From Casp-actino8 sp041159745 (lineage in GTDB: Bacteria; Actinomycetota; Acidimicrobiia; Acidimicrobiales; Ilumatobacteraceae): a DNA stretch of 31,125 bases. Each line of letters starts with the position of its first letter. Within the stretch, counting starts at the first letter, position 1. The notes beneath the pieces were generated by a model. It had not been told where the DNA came from. It saw only the letters and a list, made by a program, of their open reading frames with translations, and ran no database searches. The position numbers were made by a program, and so were the translations under genes. Below are positions 8,079 through 16,843 of the stretch, piece after piece. The stretch is from NCBI GenBank assembly GCA_041159745.1, contig JBEAXP010000073.1:1-31125 (forward strand), given 5' to 3'.

Positions 8079-8750
8079 TCACGAGTTCGCAATCGCCTCG
8101 CAGAACCAATCGACCAGACGCTCGGCGGCGGGCCGACTCTGCCCCACGAACCGACGGGTGTCGGCCATGATGCCGTCGGGGCTGAGGCCCAACCGGGCCA
8201 GATCGTCGGGCGACCCTCCGGTCCAGCGGGCCAACATCGACTCGGTGGCCTCGGGGTGGAATTGGGTGGCCAAAGTCCGTCCGGCGGTGAAGACCTGCGG
8301 ACCCGACTCGCTCCGCGCCACTTCGGTGAAGGTCGGCGGCACCCGGCAGACGTCGAAGTGCCACTGCAACCACGGGCCGGGGGCCACCACCTCGGGAACG
8401 TCGGAATCGACCCGGTGCCAACCGACCTCGGGCCGAGCCGCCCGCTCGACCGCCCCACCCAGGGAACGGGCCACGATCTGGGCCCCGAAACAGATCCCCA
8501 GGACGGGAATCCCCTGCTCATGGGCACTTTTCACAAGAGCACATTCGGCCCCGACCGAGTCGGCCACGCTCGGCCAGTACACACTCCACTCCGACCCCAG
8601 GAGCAGGACCAGGTCGGCCCCGGCCAGATCGGGCCACTCGCCGGGCCGCTCGCGGTGGCATTCGGAGAACGCGTACCCCTTCGTCCGCAGATGGTGGCCG
8701 ACGAAGCCGGGGTCGGCGTCATCGGCATTGGCGATCACGAGTGCGCGCAC
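8079..8750 (-). CDS. Class I glutamine amidotransferase, GMP-synthase-like domain protein
   Basis: Stand-alone glutaminase-type domain of 223 residues. The nucleophile elbow is GICFGAQ with Cys87, and the His-x-Glu partner is His165 and Glu167 (QFHPEAT). Cys87, His165 and Glu167 form the class I catalytic triad that releases ammonia from glutamine or cleaves a related gamma-glutamyl bond. No synthetase domain is attached, so the acceptor or substrate is unknown. The GTG at 8750 gives a natural start (Val-Arg-Ala-Leu-Val-Ile); a TACCGT box ends six bases upstream, which fits leaderless translation. It diverges from the threonine ammonia-lyase gene. Proteins of this kind are often annotated as GMP synthase homologues without that activity. 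Confidence 0.85.
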   Translation of the reverse strand: MRALVIANADDADPGFVGHHLRTKGYAFSECHRERPGEWPDLAGADLVLLLGSEWSVYWPSVADSVGAECALVKSAHEQGIPVLGICFGAQIVARSLGGAVERAARPEVGWHRVDSDVPEVVAPGPWLQWHFDVCRVPPTFTEVARSESGPQVFTAGRTLATQFHPEATESMLARWTGGSPDDLARLGLSPDGIMADTRRFVGQSRPAAERLVDWFCEAIANS

Positions 8751-8795
8751 ACCAGTACGGTAGGTCGGGCGGTCTCGACCAAGTCGGACCGGGAA
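8751..8795. promoter_or_regulatory. Possible bidirectional promoter between two divergent genes
   Basis: A 45-bp gap separates two divergent GTG-started genes. The sequence TACGGTA at 8756-8762 reads as TACGGT on the plus strand (8756-8761) and TACCGT on the minus strand (8762 to 8757). Both match the TAnnnT -10 pattern. The minus-strand copy stands exactly where a leaderless start at 8750 would need it. The plus-strand copy would give a leader of roughly 28 bases. No strong -35 boxes are visible, so this is tentative. Confidence 0.35.
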
Positions 8796-10004
8796 GTGGC
8801 GAACGTGGCGATCGAGATCAGTGACGACGACATCCGGCGGGCTCGGGAGGCCGGTTCCGGGGTCGTGAAGCACACCCCGGTCACCTCGTCGTTCGCCCTG
8901 TCCGAGCGCACCGGCGGCCAGATCGTGTTGAAGGCCGAGAACTTGCAGCGCACGGGTTCGTTCAAGATCCGCGGGGCGATGAACAAGTTGGCCACACTCG
9001 GTTCGGGTGCTGCGGCCGGTGTCACCGCTGGGAGCGCCGGGAATCACGCTCAGGCCCTGGCCTTCGCCGCGCGATCACACGGAGTGCCCTGCGAGATCTA
9101 CGTACCGAAGAACGCACCGATCGCGAAGATGGCGGCCTGTCGTTCGTACGGTGCCACCGTCATCGAGGGTGGCGACTCGCTCGACGATGCCGTGGTTCGC
9201 GCCCGCGCCCGCGCCGCCGAAACCGGAATGGCGTTCTGCCATCCGTACGACGATCCGGTCGTGGTGGCCGGACAAGCGACGCTCGGATTCGAACTCCTCG
9301 ACGACGTGAAAGATCTGCAACGCGTGATCATCCCGTTGGGCGGCGGCGGGCTCGCGTCCGGTGTGGCCATCGCGGTCAAGCGACAACTCCCCCACGTGAA
9401 GGTGATCGGTGTGCAAGTGGAAGCGTGCGCGCCGTACGCGAACGAGCAGCCACCGAGTGGTCCGGTCATCACGCTCGCCGACGGCATCGCGGTCAAGAAG
9501 CCGGGAGAGGTCACGCGTCCGCTGGTGGAGAAGTGGCTCGACGACGTGGTGGTGGTCGACGAGAACGCCGTCGCCGATTCGATGGTTCTGCTCATGGAGC
9601 GTTCGAAGTTGTACGTGGAAGGTGCCGGCGCGGTCGGTGTGGCGGCGTTGCTCAGCGAGCACGTCGCTCCCGCTCGGCATGGCGTCACCTGCGTCGTGCT
9701 ATCGGGCGGCAACGTCGACCTCGGCGTCGTGCCCGGACTCATTCGTCGACACGAGACACAAGCCGGTCGACGTCTCATTCTGTTCGTTCGCGTCAGCGAT
9801 CGTCCCGGTGGCCTGGCTCAGTTGCTCGCGATCTTCGCCGAGCAGGGTGCCAGTGTGATCGACATCGAACACGTCCGCGAAGGTGTCGATCTGCAGGTTC
9901 GCGAGACGGGCGTGAACGCCGTCCTCGAAGTGCGCGGTCACGAACACAGCGAGTCGGTGGTCGAGGCCGTTCGCGCCGCGGGGTACGCGGTCTCCGCACC
10001 GTGA
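8796..10004 (+). CDS. ilvA: Threonine ammonia-lyase (threonine dehydratase) with C-terminal ACT domain
   Basis: PLP enzyme that deaminates threonine to 2-oxobutyrate, the first committed step toward isoleucine; it may also act on serine. It is 402 residues if started at the GTG at 8796; GTG 8805 is an alternative. The PLP-binding Lys is Lys57 in GSFKIRGAMNK, the substrate loop is SAGNHAQ (80-86), and the phosphate-binding loop is LGGGGLASG (181-189). A single ACT domain occupies about 326-400 (VRVSDRPGGLAQLL), matching the medium-length family form rather than the two-ACT E. coli IlvA. Feedback control by an amino acid through this domain is likely but not shown. The next gene follows after 28 bp on the same strand. 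The frame stays open far upstream, over the opposite gene, but that part lacks family similarity. Confidence 0.93.
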   Translation: MANVAIEISDDDIRRAREAGSGVVKHTPVTSSFALSERTGGQIVLKAENLQRTGSFKIRGAMNKLATLGSGAAAGVTAGSAGNHAQALAFAARSHGVPCEIYVPKNAPIAKMAACRSYGATVIEGGDSLDDAVVRARARAAETGMAFCHPYDDPVVVAGQATLGFELLDDVKDLQRVIIPLGGGGLASGVAIAVKRQLPHVKVIGVQVEACAPYANEQPPSGPVITLADGIAVKKPGEVTRPLVEKWLDDVVVVDENAVADSMVLLMERSKLYVEGAGAVGVAALLSEHVAPARHGVTCVVLSGGNVDLGVVPGLIRRHETQAGRRLILFVRVSDRPGGLAQLLAIFAEQGASVIDIEHVREGVDLQVRETGVNAVLEVRGHEHSESVVEAVRAAGYAVSAP

Positions 10005-10032
10005 CGGCACGGGATCGTTGCGAGTCGATCGA

Positions 10033-10725
10033 ATGAAGCCCATCGTCGCCATCGTCGGACGCGAGATCACCGAAGCGAAAGGTGTGCGCGGAGAGGCCTA
10101 CGGAGCCGGACGCCTCTACTCCGACGCCATCACTCGCGCCGGCGGAGTTCCGGTGATCGTGCCGCCGGTCGACCTCGACACCGCCGCGATTTCTTCGTTG
10201 ATCTCGCGTTGCCAAGCCCTCGTTCTGCACGGAGGTGGCGACGTCGATCCGGCCCGCTACGGCCAGGAACCCACTGCTCCCGAGTTGTACGGCATCAATG
10301 CTCGACATGACGACGTCGAACTCGCGGTCGTGCACGCGGCGTTGGCCGCCGATCTGCCCACGCTCGCGATCTGCCGCGGAGTGCAAATCATGAACGTGGC
10401 GCTGGGGGGAACACTCGTTCAGCACATCGCAACCCACGACGACCACACGCGCCGGTTCCATCCGGTGTCACTCGTCGACGGCAGCCGCACCGCTCTGGCC
10501 ATGGGGACCAACACTCCGGCCGCCTGCCATTCGTACCACCATCAAGCGCTCGATCGACTCGGGACGGGAGTGACCGTGGTGGGTCGTCATGCCGACGGGA
10601 CCATCGAAGCCGTCGAAGTCGATGGACACCGTTGGACGGTTGGCGTGCAATGGCATCCGGAGGATTCGGCTGCGGTCGATCCCGAACAACAAGCCCTCTT
10701 CGACACCCTCATCGATCGCTGCTGA
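10033..10725 (+). CDS. PuuD-like class I glutamine amidotransferase (gamma-glutamyl hydrolase, peptidase C26 type)
   Basis: Hydrolase of 230 residues. Family marks are LHGGGDVDPARYG (65-77), the nucleophile Cys114 in LAICRGVQIMNVALGG, NTPAACHSYHHQAL (160-173), and the VQWHPED motif with His208 and Glu210. This arrangement is that of gamma-glutamyl-gamma-aminobutyrate hydrolase (PuuD) and related enzymes that cut gamma-glutamyl bonds. No other putrescine-degradation gene lies nearby, so the substrate is open. I chose the ATG at 10033; a TTG at 10018 would add five residues. Neither has a strong ribosome binding site. It is probably co-transcribed with the threonine ammonia-lyase and converges on the nuclease gene, with only 15 bp between stops. 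Confidence 0.85.
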   Translation: MKPIVAIVGREITEAKGVRGEAYGAGRLYSDAITRAGGVPVIVPPVDLDTAAISSLISRCQALVLHGGGDVDPARYGQEPTAPELYGINARHDDVELAVVHAALAADLPTLAICRGVQIMNVALGGTLVQHIATHDDHTRRFHPVSLVDGSRTALAMGTNTPAACHSYHHQALDRLGTGVTVVGRHADGTIEAVEVDGHRWTVGVQWHPEDSAAVDPEQQALFDTLIDRC

Positions 10726-10740
10726 GAAACGAACGCCCGG

Positions 10741-11508
10741 TCAGGTGTGGGCGGGGCACTGGGGCTTGAAGAAGCACCAGTCGCACAACTTGGTGACGTT
10801 GCACTCGAATCTGCCCGACTCGCAGGCCGCGTCGACCGCTTCCTTGGTCTCGACGATCGTGCCGCGCGCAATCGCCAACTTCACCGGAGTGACGGTGACA
10901 TCGTGCCGGACGCCGTCCTTCAGGTAGAGAAGTTCGACGCGTGACGTCTCCTCCTGATCGGATTCCTGCAACATGAGTGCGTACGAGAACAGCTGGAAGA
11001 ACTTGTCGTCTTCCGACTTGAACCGCGGATTGGGAATCTTGCCGGTCTTGTAATCGCCGATGACCACCAGACCCGAATCATCGATGTGGAAACGGTCGAT
11101 GTATCCCTTCATCGCCACACCGTCGATCTCGCTCAGGACTTCGTGCTCCATCCCCATGAGTTCGACCGCGCTCGGCTCTTCGACCTTCCAGAGATTTTTC
11201 AGGCACTCGAACGCCTGGATCTTGAAGTCGCGGATCTCACCCTGCTTCTTGTCGAGAGCGTTCACCGCCTTCTCCCATTCGCTGACCTGCCAACGCTCCC
11301 CGGCCAACAGCTTGACCGTGTCGAGGGTGCGCTCGTCGGCGTCGAGTTGGTACAAGTGCTCGAGAACCTCGTGCACGAAAGTTCCGAGGTGCGTGGCCCA
11401 CGACGGCGGCTCCTTGAGGCCGTCGATCCGCGAGAACTTGAACTTCTGCGGACAGTCGCGGTACGTGCTGATGGACGACGGCGAGAGGTAGTCGGGGGCC
11501 TTCAACAC
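10741..11508 (-). CDS. RecB/Cas4-like PD-(D/E)XK nuclease with probable Fe-S cluster
   Basis: Predicted DNA exonuclease domain protein, 255 residues. It begins with a SPSSISTYRDCPQKF segment (Cys19). The core follows: His46 in GTFVHEVLE, Asp138 in GYIDRFHI, Asp152 and Lys154 in GDYKTGK, and the QxxxY motif Gln172 to Tyr176 (QLFSY). Near the end are Cys242, Cys245 and Cys251 (CDWCFFKPQCP). One N-terminal plus three C-terminal cysteines is the [4Fe-4S] pattern of AddB and Cas4 nucleases. There is no helicase domain and no cas gene nearby, so a stand-alone DNA repair role is more likely than CRISPR adaptation. The ATG at 11508 has no Shine-Dalgarno sequence. A perfect inverted repeat sits directly upstream. 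Confidence 0.88.
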   Translation of the reverse strand: MLKAPDYLSPSSISTYRDCPQKFKFSRIDGLKEPPSWATHLGTFVHEVLEHLYQLDADERTLDTVKLLAGERWQVSEWEKAVNALDKKQGEIRDFKIQAFECLKNLWKVEEPSAVELMGMEHEVLSEIDGVAMKGYIDRFHIDDSGLVVIGDYKTGKIPNPRFKSEDDKFFQLFSYALMLQESDQEETSRVELLYLKDGVRHDVTVTPVKLAIARGTIVETKEAVDAACESGRFECNVTKLCDWCFFKPQCPAHT

Positions 11509-11516
11509 ATGATCAG

Positions 11517-11538
11517 TCTGACACGGCGGTGTGTCAGA
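11517..11538. repeat. Perfect 8-bp inverted repeat between nuoN and the nuclease gene
   Basis: TCTGACAC at 11517-11524 and its exact complement GTGTCAGA at 11531-11538 flank a six-base spacer (GGCGGT). It lies 10 bp after the nuoN stop and 8 bp before the nuclease ATG. As RNA it would form a compact hairpin, but no U-run follows, so a classic Rho-independent terminator is not supported. It could be a U-less actinobacterial terminator, an RNA-processing site, or an operator for a dimeric regulator. Confidence 0.55.
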
Positions 11539-11548
11539 GGTGTGGAAG

Positions 11549-13042
11549 TCAGCGAACGACGACCAGCGCGTCGCGGGTGGCGTCGATCAGCCAGCCCGGG
11601 AACACACCGGCCACGAGGGTGAAGACCACCGAAGCGAGAACCACCACGCCGGCCGTCCACGGAACGGTGACCTTCTCGCGGGCCTCGTCACCCGACTCGG
11701 GATCCGACATCCACATGCTGATCATGATCCGCAGGTACAAGAACGCCGAGACCACCGAGGCCACCATGGCGACGATCGCCACCGCGTAGCTCTCATTGTC
11801 GGCGGCCGCCTTGATCACACTGAACTTGGCGATGAAGCCCGATGTGACCGGCATACCCGCCTGAGCCAGCAGGAACACCGTCATCGCCAGAGCGAGCAAC
11901 GGACGCTCCTTGCCCAACCCGCGGAACGAACCGATGTCGCTGGCCCGATCTCCCGACCGCGTCACGAGCGACACGACGGTGAACGTTCCGATCACGAGGA
12001 CCGAGTACAGGAGCAAGTAGAGCAACGACGACGGAATGCCGTCCTGGTCGCCCGCGTGGCCGGCCGCTTCGACTCCGATGAGGATGAAACCGGCGTGTCC
12101 GATCGACGAGTACGCGAGCATGCGCTTCACGTCCGACTGAACGACGGCGAGGACCGAACCGACCACCACTGATGCGATGGCCAGTACCCACACCACCGGA
12201 CGCCAGTCGTCCGCCCGCGCACCGAGCGCGGTGGTGAGGACGCGCAACATGGCGGCGAAAGCGGCGAACTTGCCGACCGAGGCCATGAACGACGTGCTCG
12301 GCGTCGGCGCTCCTTGATACACGTCGGGTGTCCAGAAGTGGAACGGAACGGCCGCGACCTTGAACGCCAGACCCACCATGAGGAGGGCGACACCCGCCAG
12401 GAGCAACGCGTCGTCGCCGTCGACGAACACCTGCTGCGACAGCAGCTGGCCCGAGCGGGCGATGTTGGTGGTCCCGACCGCGCCGTAGACGAGGGCGATG
12501 CCGTAGAGGAAGAAAGCCGAGGCGAACCCGCCGAGGACGAAGTACTTGAGACCGCTTTCCTGGCTGTCGACTCGGCGGCGGTGGCTGGCGGCCAACACGT
12601 ACAAAGCAATGGAGAGTGTTTCGAGGCCGAGGAACAACACGACCATGTCGTTGGACGCCGCCATGATCATCGCGCCGATCGCGGCGCACACGTACATGGT
12701 GTACGTCTCGGGGCCTTCGAGTTGCTCGCGTCGGAGGTACTCGGAGGTGGACAGCGAAACCAAGCCCGTCGCGATGGTGACGCCGATCCAGACGAACAGC
12801 GTGAAGCGGTCGATGGCCAAGGCGTCGTTGATGATCGAGACCGGCCCTTCGTGGCCGACTCGATTCCAGAGCACCATCTCGACGACAAGAGCAGCCGCAC
12901 TCAACAGGGCGGTGGAGACCGCGTAGAGGCCGCGCGGCCACACCTTGGTGAGCGAACCGGTCACGAGCACGAGGAGCGTGCCGCCCAACAGGATGATCAG
13001 GGGCGAGATCGCCAACCAGTCGATCGAGGGGTACTGCACCAT
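11549..13042 (-). CDS. nuoN: NADH-quinone oxidoreductase subunit N, first complex I (operon end)
   Basis: Antiporter-like proton-pumping subunit next to NuoK, 497 residues with about 14 helices. Family marks are FLGLETLSIALYVLAA (proton-path Glu), LAFKVAAVPFHFWTPDVYQGAPTP (central Lys), and VQSDVKRMLAYSSIGHAGF. It is the last gene of the 14-gene operon. Its start ATG shares one base with the nuoM stop (TGATG). A hairpin-forming inverted repeat follows the stop. Confidence 0.96.
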   Translation of the reverse strand: MVQYPSIDWLAISPLIILLGGTLLVLVTGSLTKVWPRGLYAVSTALLSAAALVVEMVLWNRVGHEGPVSIINDALAIDRFTLFVWIGVTIATGLVSLSTSEYLRREQLEGPETYTMYVCAAIGAMIMAASNDMVVLFLGLETLSIALYVLAASHRRRVDSQESGLKYFVLGGFASAFFLYGIALVYGAVGTTNIARSGQLLSQQVFVDGDDALLLAGVALLMVGLAFKVAAVPFHFWTPDVYQGAPTPSTSFMASVGKFAAFAAMLRVLTTALGARADDWRPVVWVLAIASVVVGSVLAVVQSDVKRMLAYSSIGHAGFILIGVEAAGHAGDQDGIPSSLLYLLLYSVLVIGTFTVVSLVTRSGDRASDIGSFRGLGKERPLLALAMTVFLLAQAGMPVTSGFIAKFSVIKAAADNESYAVAIVAMVASVVSAFLYLRIMISMWMSDPESGDEAREKVTVPWTAGVVVLASVVFTLVAGVFPGWLIDATRDALVVVR

Positions 13043-14607
13043 CAGCCCTCACCTCCCTCGCCGTGCCCGGCCTGATCGGCCACCGGAACCACGAAGTCGG
13101 TCTTCTCCTCGACTCGCTCGAGCAGAACCTTGACGCTCGGCTCGATGCGGTCGAGCATCGGCTTCGGGTACACGCCGCAGAACACGATGAGAGCGATGAA
13201 CGGGAGCAGCACGGCCCCCTCGCGCAGGCGCAGCTCGCGGAACGACGAGTTGGCCTCGTCGGGCTCGCCGTGGAACACACGCTGGTAGGCCCAGAGCAGA
13301 TAGAGCGCGGCGAGGATCACACCGGTCGCACCGATCACGACCCACCAACGAGCGGTGGAGAACGATCCGATGAGAACGAGGAACTCGCCCACGAATCCGT
13401 TGAGCCCCGGCACACCGATGCTCGAGAGCATGACCACCATGAATGCCGCCGCGAAAATGGGCGCGACCTTCTGCAAACCCTTCAACTCGGCGATCTGACG
13501 TGTGTGACGACGCTCGTAGATCATGCCGACGAGAAGGAAGAGCGCACCGGTGGAGACGCCGTGGTTGACCATCTGCATCACACCACCGCTGATGGCTTCC
13601 GAGGTGAAGGCGAACGTGCCGAGCACGATGAACCCGAGGTGGGCCACCGACGAATACGCGACGAGACGCTTGAGATCGGACTGCATAGTGGCGGCGATGG
13701 CACCCCAGATGATGCCGATGACCGCGAGAGTGAGGAAGACTTCGCGACTCCAGACCGCCGCCTCGGGGAAGAGGTACACACCGAACCGCAGCAGACCGTA
13801 CGTGCCGAGCTTCAACAGGACACCGGCCAGGATGACCGAACCGGCGGTGGGTGCCTGGGTGTGCGCGTCGGGCAACCACGTGTGGAGCGGGAACAGCGGA
13901 ACCTTCACCGCAAACGCGATCGCGAAGGCGAAGAACAGCCACCGCCCCGTGCTCGCCGCGAAGTCGGACCCCTCGGCGATCTCCACGAGATCGAAAGTGA
14001 GTCGGCCGAGATCGTCGCGGGCGAGGAGTGCCGTGGTGACGATGCCCACCAGCATGAGCGCCGAGCCGACCATCGTGTACAGGAAGAACTTGGTGGCCGC
14101 GTACACGCGCTGGTCGTAGCCCCAACCACCGATCAAGAAATACATCGGCACGAGCACGATCTCGAAGAACAAGAAGAACAAGACGAGATCGAGACTGAGG
14201 AACGAACCCATCACGCCGGCTTCGAGCAGGAGCAACCAGGCGAGGTAGGGCTTCTCGTCGTGATGCGGATCGCAACCGACGATCACCAGCGGGAAGAGCA
14301 CACCGGTGAGCACGACGAGGAAGAGCGAGATGCCGTCGACACCCAGGTGCCAGCCGATCCCCCATGAATCGATCCACGAATGCTGTGACACCAGCTGGAA
14401 TCCGCCCTCGTGCGAGTCGAATTCGGCGAGCAGCCACAAACTCATTCCGGCCGTCGCGACCGACGACACCAGCGCGACCAACTTGGTGATCTCGGGGCGA
14501 TGGCGCGAGCCGAGAGCCGTGAGAACGGCACCGATGAGCGGCACCAGCACCAAGGCGGTGAGAACCGGGAACGGGGCGGCCGGAGCCGACGCGGCGAACA
14601 GAGACAT
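13042..14607 (-). CDS. nuoM: NADH-quinone oxidoreductase subunit M, first complex I
   Basis: Antiporter-like proton-pumping subunit, 521 residues. Key positions are Glu149 in FFEIVLVPMYF, Lys235 in FAVKVPLFPLHTWLPDAHTQAP, and Lys266 in AGVLLKLGTYGLLRFG. The sequence FMVVMLSSIGVPGLNGFVGEFL is the usual late-helix signature. The start at 14607 overlaps the nuoL stop by one base (TGATG); an in-frame ATG 30 bases upstream lies inside nuoL and is less likely. Confidence 0.96.
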   Translation of the reverse strand: MSLFAASAPAAPFPVLTALVLVPLIGAVLTALGSRHRPEITKLVALVSSVATAGMSLWLLAEFDSHEGGFQLVSQHSWIDSWGIGWHLGVDGISLFLVVLTGVLFPLVIVGCDPHHDEKPYLAWLLLLEAGVMGSFLSLDLVLFFLFFEIVLVPMYFLIGGWGYDQRVYAATKFFLYTMVGSALMLVGIVTTALLARDDLGRLTFDLVEIAEGSDFAASTGRWLFFAFAIAFAVKVPLFPLHTWLPDAHTQAPTAGSVILAGVLLKLGTYGLLRFGVYLFPEAAVWSREVFLTLAVIGIIWGAIAATMQSDLKRLVAYSSVAHLGFIVLGTFAFTSEAISGGVMQMVNHGVSTGALFLLVGMIYERRHTRQIAELKGLQKVAPIFAAAFMVVMLSSIGVPGLNGFVGEFLVLIGSFSTARWWVVIGATGVILAALYLLWAYQRVFHGEPDEANSSFRELRLREGAVLLPFIALIVFCGVYPKPMLDRIEPSVKVLLERVEEKTDFVVPVADQAGHGEGGEG

Positions 14608-16520
14608 CAGAGCACCACCCCGCGAAGGAAGAACCACACGAGGAGGGCGACGACTCCGAGGCCGATGCCCGCGGCGTAGTGGCGCACCGCACCGGTCTGC
14701 GCACGACGCACGAACGAACCGGCGGTGCGCACGACACGACCGACGCCGTTCACGGCACCGTCGACCACCACGCGATCAGTCCAGGCAACCGCGTCGAACG
14801 ACTTGCGTCCGGGCCCACCCATGAAGTTGGAGATCGCCGAGTCGTAGTGCCAGCCGTTGGCGAGCACCTGCGGTTCGACGGCGGCGATCTTCTTCTTGCC
14901 GTACACCAGCACCGACGCCGCGATTCCGCTCAACGCCACCACGACCGCGATACCCAGCAGGACGTACTTGTTGTCGTACGCCCAGGTTCCCTTGATCTTG
15001 GCTTCACCGAACTCGACGACGGGATGCAACCACTTCTCGAGGAAGTGGAGATCCTTCGAGAACGGCAACTGCATCGCGCCGCCCACGACCGAGAGTCCGG
15101 CCAGAACCACGAGGGGAATCCACATGGCGGCGGGGCTCTCGTGCGGCTTGAAGTCGCCGTGCGCGCCGTGTTCGTCGCTGTGGTCGTGCCAACGAGCTTC
15201 ACCGAAGAACACCATGATCACCTGTCGGGTCATGTAATACGCGGTGAGCAGGGCGGTGATCATTCCGACCACGTAGAGAATGGGGCTCTTGGCGAATGCA
15301 TAGAGCAGGATCTCGTCCTTGCTCCAGAAGCCGGCGAACGGCGGCACACCGGCGATGGCGAGCCAGCCGATGATGAACGTGAACGCCGTGATGGGCATGA
15401 GCATTCGGAGAGCACCCATCTTGCGCATGTCCTGTTCGTGGTGCATGCCATGGATGACCGAACCCGAGCCGAGGAACAACAGCGCCTTGAAGAAAGCGTG
15501 GGTGACCATGTGGAAGATCGCGGCCACATAAGCACCCGAGCCGACGGCCAGGAACATGAACCCCAATTGGCTCACCGTGGAATACGCGAGGACCTTCTTG
15601 ATGTCGTTCTGTGCGACGGCGATGGTGGCGGCGAAAAGAGCGGTGGCCACGCCGACGATCGCGATGAGCGTCGGGGCCCAGTCGTAGGCCACCTCGATCA
15701 CCGGATTCACGCGGGTCATGAGGAACACGCCGGCGGTCACCATGGTCGCGGCATGGATGAGGGCCGAGACCGGAGTCGGACCTTCCATGGCGTCGGGCAA
15801 CCAGATGTACAGCGGAAGCTGCGCGCTCTTGCCACAGGCCCCGATGAACAGCATGAGGGCGATGGCGGTGGCGGTCACGCCGGAGATGATTCCCTCTTCA
15901 GCCGCGTGATTGATGCCCTCGTAGCTGAGAGTGCCGGCGGCACCGAAGGCGAGGAACATTCCCATCATCACGCCCCAGTCGCCGACGCGGTTGGTGACGA
16001 AGGCCTTCTTACCGGCGGTGGCCGCACTCTCGCGGGTGTGCCAGAACGAGATGAGGAAGTACGAGCAGGTGCCCACGCCTTCCCACCCGAGGAAGGTGAC
16101 GAGCAGGTTCTCGCCCATCACGAGCATGAGCATCGAGAACACGAAGAGATTCAGATACAGGAAGAACTTCGAGAATTTCGGATCGCCATGCATGTAGCCG
16201 GTGGCGTACAAGTGAATGAGCGAGCCGATACCGGTCACGAAGAGCACCATCGTGATGCTGAGCGGATCGGCGAGGAAGGCCAGGTCGACCTTCAACGACC
16301 CGACGGGCACCCACGAGAAGAGAGATTGCACGTGGTGCCGCTCTTCTTCGGGATTGTTGAGCAGGTCGAAGAACACTCCCGCCGCCACCACGAACGACCC
16401 GGCCACCATGGCGGTCGCGAGATAGCCGGCCTTCGGTTCACCGAGCAGTCGGCCGAACACGAGGATGATGAGGAACCCGGCCAGCGGCAGAGCAGGGATG
16501 AGCCACAGCAGATCGAGCAT
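14607..16520 (-). CDS. nuoL: NADH-quinone oxidoreductase subunit L, first complex I
   Basis: Distal proton-pumping subunit, 637 residues, a normal length. Core residues are Glu147 in FLGWEGVGTCSYFLI, Lys231 in ACGKSAQLPLYIWLPDA, and Lys345 in HAFFKALLFLG. After FFGEARW comes a short His-rich loop (His445, 447, 451, 454 and 460), a smaller version of that in the second operon's NuoL. The C-terminal amphipathic region and final helix (about 615-633) complete the lateral arm. It begins 2 bp after the nuoK stop. Confidence 0.97.
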   Translation of the reverse strand: MLDLLWLIPALPLAGFLIILVFGRLLGEPKAGYLATAMVAGSFVVAAGVFFDLLNNPEEERHHVQSLFSWVPVGSLKVDLAFLADPLSITMVLFVTGIGSLIHLYATGYMHGDPKFSKFFLYLNLFVFSMLMLVMGENLLVTFLGWEGVGTCSYFLISFWHTRESAATAGKKAFVTNRVGDWGVMMGMFLAFGAAGTLSYEGINHAAEEGIISGVTATAIALMLFIGACGKSAQLPLYIWLPDAMEGPTPVSALIHAATMVTAGVFLMTRVNPVIEVAYDWAPTLIAIVGVATALFAATIAVAQNDIKKVLAYSTVSQLGFMFLAVGSGAYVAAIFHMVTHAFFKALLFLGSGSVIHGMHHEQDMRKMGALRMLMPITAFTFIIGWLAIAGVPPFAGFWSKDEILLYAFAKSPILYVVGMITALLTAYYMTRQVIMVFFGEARWHDHSDEHGAHGDFKPHESPAAMWIPLVVLAGLSVVGGAMQLPFSKDLHFLEKWLHPVVEFGEAKIKGTWAYDNKYVLLGIAVVVALSGIAASVLVYGKKKIAAVEPQVLANGWHYDSAISNFMGGPGRKSFDAVAWTDRVVVDGAVNGVGRVVRTAGSFVRRAQTGAVRHYAAGIGLGVVALLVWFFLRGVVL

Positions 16521-16522
16521 GG

Positions 16523-16843
16523 TCAGCCCTTCAACTCCGCGATGTCGTCAGCCGTGGCGCCGGGGCGACGGCGCATGATCGACACGATGATTCCGAGACC
16601 CACCACGACTTCGGCCGCCGCCACCACCATCACGAAGAACACCGTGGTCTGACCACCGATGTCACCCAGGCGCTTGGCGAGGGCCACGAAACTGAGGTTG
16701 ACGGCGTTGAGCATCAGTTCGATGCACATGAACATGACGAGCGGATTGCGGCGAACCAGCACACCGACGGCACCGATGCCGAACAACACGGCTCCGAGAA
16801 CCAGATACCAAGTGGTGGTGGGAGTGGCGGCCAGAAGACTCAC
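16523..16843 (-). CDS. nuoK: NADH-quinone oxidoreductase subunit K, first complex I
   Basis: Three-helix membrane subunit of 106 residues. Proton-path glutamates are Glu42 (MCIELMLNAVNLS) and Glu78 (VAAAEVVVGLGI). The start is a GTG at 16843 that overlaps the nuoJ stop (GTGA), the same junction type used several times in this operon. Confidence 0.96.
   Translation of the reverse strand: MSLLAATPTTTWYLVLGAVLFGIGAVGVLVRRNPLVMFMCIELMLNAVNLSFVALAKRLGDIGGQTTVFFVMVVAAAEVVVGLGIIVSIMRRRPGATADDIAELKG

Noticed and set aside
8256..8795. Possible 180-residue N-terminal extension of the threonine ammonia-lyase
   Set aside because: The frame is open but overlaps the amidotransferase on the other strand, lacks similarity to the family, and the enzyme is complete from the GTG at 8796.
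10741..11508. Cas4 of a CRISPR system
   Set aside because: The nuclease core and four cysteines resemble Cas4, but no repeats or other cas genes are in the window, so a general RecB-family nuclease is the safer call.
11517..11538. Rho-independent terminator for the nuo operon
   Set aside because: The hairpin is perfect but short, and no U-run follows in the direction of transcription, so I list it only as an inverted repeat of unknown role.
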